Source of the DNA: an uncultured Alphaproteobacteria bacterium
GTDB lineage: Bacteria > Pseudomonadota > Alphaproteobacteria > Caulobacterales > Caulobacteraceae
Assembly (NCBI GenBank): GCA_903928755.1
Contig: CAIYSH010000495.1
Span: 1-7,815, forward strand
DNA: 7,815 nucleotides
Reading direction: 5' to 3'
Shown here piece by piece: positions 5,666-7,815 of the stretch. Each line of letters starts with the position of its first letter. Positions within the stretch are counted from its first letter, which is position 1. The notes under the pieces were generated by a model, which saw nothing but the letters and a program-made list of their open reading frames with translations, was not told the DNA's origin and did no database searches. The position numbers and the translations under genes were made by a program.

Positions 5666-6961
5666 GTGAAATCAAAAAAAATTCAGCGGATTCAGGTCGC
5701 TGCAGTGACCCTTCTGGTGATCGCCGGCCTGATCAACTACCTGGATCGCAGCACGCTTTCGATTGCGAACAAAGCTATCAGCAGCGAGATGCACCTCTCG
5801 GCGACCCAGATGGGGCTGCTCCTTTCGGCATTCTCCCTCCCCTACGCCTTCGCCCAGCTGCCGATCGGCGTCATGCTGGACCGCTTCGGCGCACGGGTCA
5901 TGCTGGGGGCTGGCATGCTGCTCTGGTCGCTTGCCCAGGCGGGCGCCGGCATGGTGCAGACCCTCAACCAGTTCATCATGGCCAGACTGGCCCTCGGGGT
6001 CGGCGAGGGACCGCAGTTTCCTGCAGGGGCCAAGGTGCTCGGTGACTGGTTTGCAATCCATGAGCGCGGTCGTCCGACCGGGATCTTCGTCGCCTCATCG
6101 ACAATAGCCCCGGCTCTGGCACCGCCGATCCTCACGGCCCTTATGCTCAGCTTCGGCTGGCGTGGGATGTTCCTCATCATGGGCCTTCTTGGCATTGCGG
6201 CAGCCCTGGCCTGGTACGCGGTATATCGGGACCGACGCGATGTGGCGCTCGAACCTTCAGAGGTCGACTACCTCTCCGGTGTCGACCGTGCCGAAAACGA
6301 AGACAGCCAGATGACCTTCGCCGAGTGGCGGAGCCTTTTCACCAAGCGCACCACCTGGGGCATGATCTTTGGCTGGATGGGGGTGATCTACATGGTCTTC
6401 CTCTATGTCACCTGGCTGCCAGCCTATCTGCAGCAGGAGCGGGGACTGAGCATTTCCCAGTCCGGCTGGATCCTGATGATCCCCTTCGTGGGCGGAACCC
6501 TGGGCCAGCTGTCCAGTGGTGTGTTCGCCGACTGGCTTCTGGCCCGCGGCATGAAGCCCGTTACCAGCCGCAAGTGGCCGATCTGCCTCGGCCTGGTCGG
6601 CGCTGCCGCCTTCACGGTCCCTGCTGCCTTTACGCCCAACCTCACCCTGGCCATCGTCTACCTGACCCTTGCCATGTATTTCGTAAACTTGGCCAGTGGC
6701 GGCGGTTGGGCTCTGGTCAGTGTCAGTGCGCCCCGGCGTCTGATCGCGTCCCTGGGCAGCATCCAGAATTTCGGCGGCTATTTCGGCGGATCGGCAGCCC
6801 CCCTCATCACCGGCATGGTTGTCGACCGCACGGGCTCTTTTGTGAATGCCCTCCTGATCAGCGCCGCTGTCTCCCTGGCCGGTGCCCTCATCTACCTCTT
6901 CGTGGTCAAGGACCCGATCACCGATCCCACCCCGGAGGGAATGGCAAACGTCGCGGCCTGA
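5666..6961 (+). CDS. MFS transporter, anion:cation symporter (ACS) family, DgoT/GudP-like
   Basis: A 431-residue inner-membrane protein with about 12 hydrophobic segments, split by a charged central loop (about 187-228), expected to import a sugar acid with protons. Seen: INYLDRSTLSIAN (23-35), motif A-like GVMLDRFGAR (68-77), and the ACS signature RLALGVGEGPQFPAGAKVLG (107-126) followed by a WF-x3-ERGRPTGIF stretch. Asp27, Arg28, Arg107 and Glu114 fall at the spacing of the proton- and substrate-binding residues that I recall for E. coli DgoT (46, 47, 126, 133), and Tyr25 and Tyr60 also line up. The DgoT position Gln164 appears to be Ser145 here, which may mean a different sugar acid. GTG start, followed by an A8 run at codons 4-6. 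It sits between the RraA-like gene (29 bases upstream) and the TIM-barrel gene (45 bases downstream), in one apparent operon. A galactonate-like substrate is inferred from dgoKA. Confidence 0.9.
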   Translation: MKSKKIQRIQVAAVTLLVIAGLINYLDRSTLSIANKAISSEMHLSATQMGLLLSAFSLPYAFAQLPIGVMLDRFGARVMLGAGMLLWSLAQAGAGMVQTLNQFIMARLALGVGEGPQFPAGAKVLGDWFAIHERGRPTGIFVASSTIAPALAPPILTALMLSFGWRGMFLIMGLLGIAAALAWYAVYRDRRDVALEPSEVDYLSGVDRAENEDSQMTFAEWRSLFTKRTTWGMIFGWMGVIYMVFLYVTWLPAYLQQERGLSISQSGWILMIPFVGGTLGQLSSGVFADWLLARGMKPVTSRKWPICLGLVGAAAFTVPAAFTPNLTLAIVYLTLAMYFVNLASGGGWALVSVSAPRRLIASLGSIQNFGGYFGGSAAPLITGMVVDRTGSFVNALLISAAVSLAGALIYLFVVKDPITDPTPEGMANVAA

Positions 6962-7006
6962 TCCCGACCAAGCCTTCTCCCCAGCGTCAATCCTGGAGCA
7001 AATCAG

Positions 7007-7815
7007 ATGACCAAACCTTCTAGGCGCAGCCTTTTCGCCGGCGGCATGGCCGCAGGCGTTGCTGCTGTGGCCGCTGGAGCCAGCGGGGCTGCACCCGCCA
7101 AAGCCAAGGCTTCAGCCGGTGGAGCCAAACCTGCCGTCCCCGGCCTCAAGGACGTCTGGGGAGAGGATTTCCTCTATCAGTGGAGCCCGCCAGAAAACCT
7201 CAAGCGGGACCTGACGCCGGGCCAGGCAGAAATCCGGCTGAGCAGCCAGGTGACGCCCCGCCTGACCAGCGCCCCCGGCCAGGACTGGAACAGCCTGTTC
7301 AAGGGCATGCATGACCTCGGCTGGTCGGCTGTTGAAGCCGCCTCCCAGACCTGGCTGACGCGGAAGATTCCGGACTCGGAAGTCCGGGAAATCAAGGACG
7401 CCCTAAAGGCCAATGATGTGACCTTCTACAACATCCACTGCGCTGGAAACATCATCGCCCCGGATCCGGATGCCGATAAGTGGCAGCGGCATATCATCGA
7501 CGCCATCCACTCGGCCGAGGAATTCGGACTGCCGCTGATCCTGACCCATGCTGGCAGCATGTATTCCAACCGCAACTGGGCCCACCCCCAGAACTGGAGC
7601 CGGGAAGGCTGGATGCGCACGGTCAATGCGCTGAAGCGGATCGTCAAGGATACGGCCGGCAGCAAGGTGGAAATCGCCATCGAGCCCGTGAACACCGAGA
7701 GCATCAACAATCCCTGGGCCCAGAAGCGTCTGCGCGAGGATGTGGGCGACGCCCGCATCACCTCCGGCCTGGACATCACCAATATGGTGTTCCCGAACAA
7801 CGCCTTCCGCATGTC
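7007..7815 (+). CDS. Tat-exported sugar phosphate isomerase/epimerase-like TIM barrel (3' end outside window)
   Basis: The first 269 residues of a protein whose frame stays open to the window end. Residues 5-10, SRRSLF, followed by a hydrophobic Ala/Gly stretch (11-29), form a twin-arginine signal peptide, with cleavage likely in the AxA-rich region near 28-36. A low-complexity Ala/Lys/Pro linker runs to about 45. The mature part resembles xylose-isomerase-like TIM barrels: FYNIHCAGNI (140-149), LILTHAGS (177-184), VEIAIEPVNTESINN (221-235) and LDITNMVF (255-262). Glu226 and Asp256 are the likely metal ligands by family pattern. GGAG at 6995-6998 lies 8 bases before the ATG. Family members isomerise, epimerise or eliminate from sugars or keto-sugars; because it is exported folded, a phosphorylated substrate is unlikely despite the family name. 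Exact reaction unknown. Confidence 0.85.
   Translation, partial: MTKPSRRSLFAGGMAAGVAAVAAGASGAAPAKAKASAGGAKPAVPGLKDVWGEDFLYQWSPPENLKRDLTPGQAEIRLSSQVTPRLTSAPGQDWNSLFKGMHDLGWSAVEAASQTWLTRKIPDSEVREIKDALKANDVTFYNIHCAGNIIAPDPDADKWQRHIIDAIHSAEEFGLPLILTHAGSMYSNRNWAHPQNWSREGWMRTVNALKRIVKDTAGSKVEIAIEPVNTESINNPWAQKRLREDVGDARITSGLDITNMVFPNNAFRM

Noticed and set aside
4911..5675. Long open frame (254 codons) on the minus strand opposite the RraA-like gene
   Set aside because: It is antisense to a gene with clear family motifs, its product is His/Arg-rich without recognisable domains, and such frames are expected in GC-rich coding DNA.
5669..5682. A8 run at the start of the transporter gene as a programmed frameshift site
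   Set aside because: It encodes an ordinary Lys-rich N terminus (SKKIQ), and no alternative frame continues usefully; simple codon use explains it.

Overview
The window is a high-GC, gene-dense stretch that looks like an alphaproteobacterial chromosome. A Caulobacteraceae or sphingomonad-type host is my best guess. The basis is a TonB-dependent receptor of the style common there, a periplasmic quinoprotein, Tat export, GTG starts and GGAG-type ribosome binding sites; the assignment is inference and not proven by any marker gene. No RNA genes, CRISPR array, insertion sequence or other mobile element was seen.

Layout: (1) 2-607, plus strand, the C-terminal part of a TonB-dependent outer-membrane receptor, closed by a clear Rho-independent terminator at 673-706. 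(2) 770-2911, plus strand, a secreted PQQ-type beta-propeller dehydrogenase with a c-type cytochrome domain inserted inside the propeller. (3) 3008-4560, minus strand, a translationally coupled pair dgoK-dgoA (2-keto-3-deoxygalactonate kinase and its 6-phosphate aldolase), convergent with the quinoprotein. (4) 4561-4964, a 404-base divergent regulatory region with promoter-like and operator-like sequences on both sides. (5) 4965-7815, plus strand, a probable operon of an RraA-like lyase, an ACS-family (DgoT-like) sugar-acid/H+ symporter, and a Tat-exported xylose-isomerase-like TIM barrel cut off by the window end.

Together the genes read as an accessory sugar-catabolism locus. A sugar or glycoside would cross the outer membrane through the TonB receptor and be oxidised in the periplasm by the quinoprotein, and possibly processed by the Tat-exported isomerase-like enzyme. 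The resulting sugar acid would be imported by the MFS symporter and end as 2-keto-3-deoxy-galactonate, which DgoK and DgoA turn into pyruvate and glyceraldehyde 3-phosphate (De Ley-Doudoroff route). No aldonate dehydratase, lactonase or regulator is visible here, and the role of the RraA-like protein is open. The most interesting prospects are therefore the RraA-like protein and the exported TIM barrel, as possible unassigned steps in a periplasm-first galactose-type pathway.
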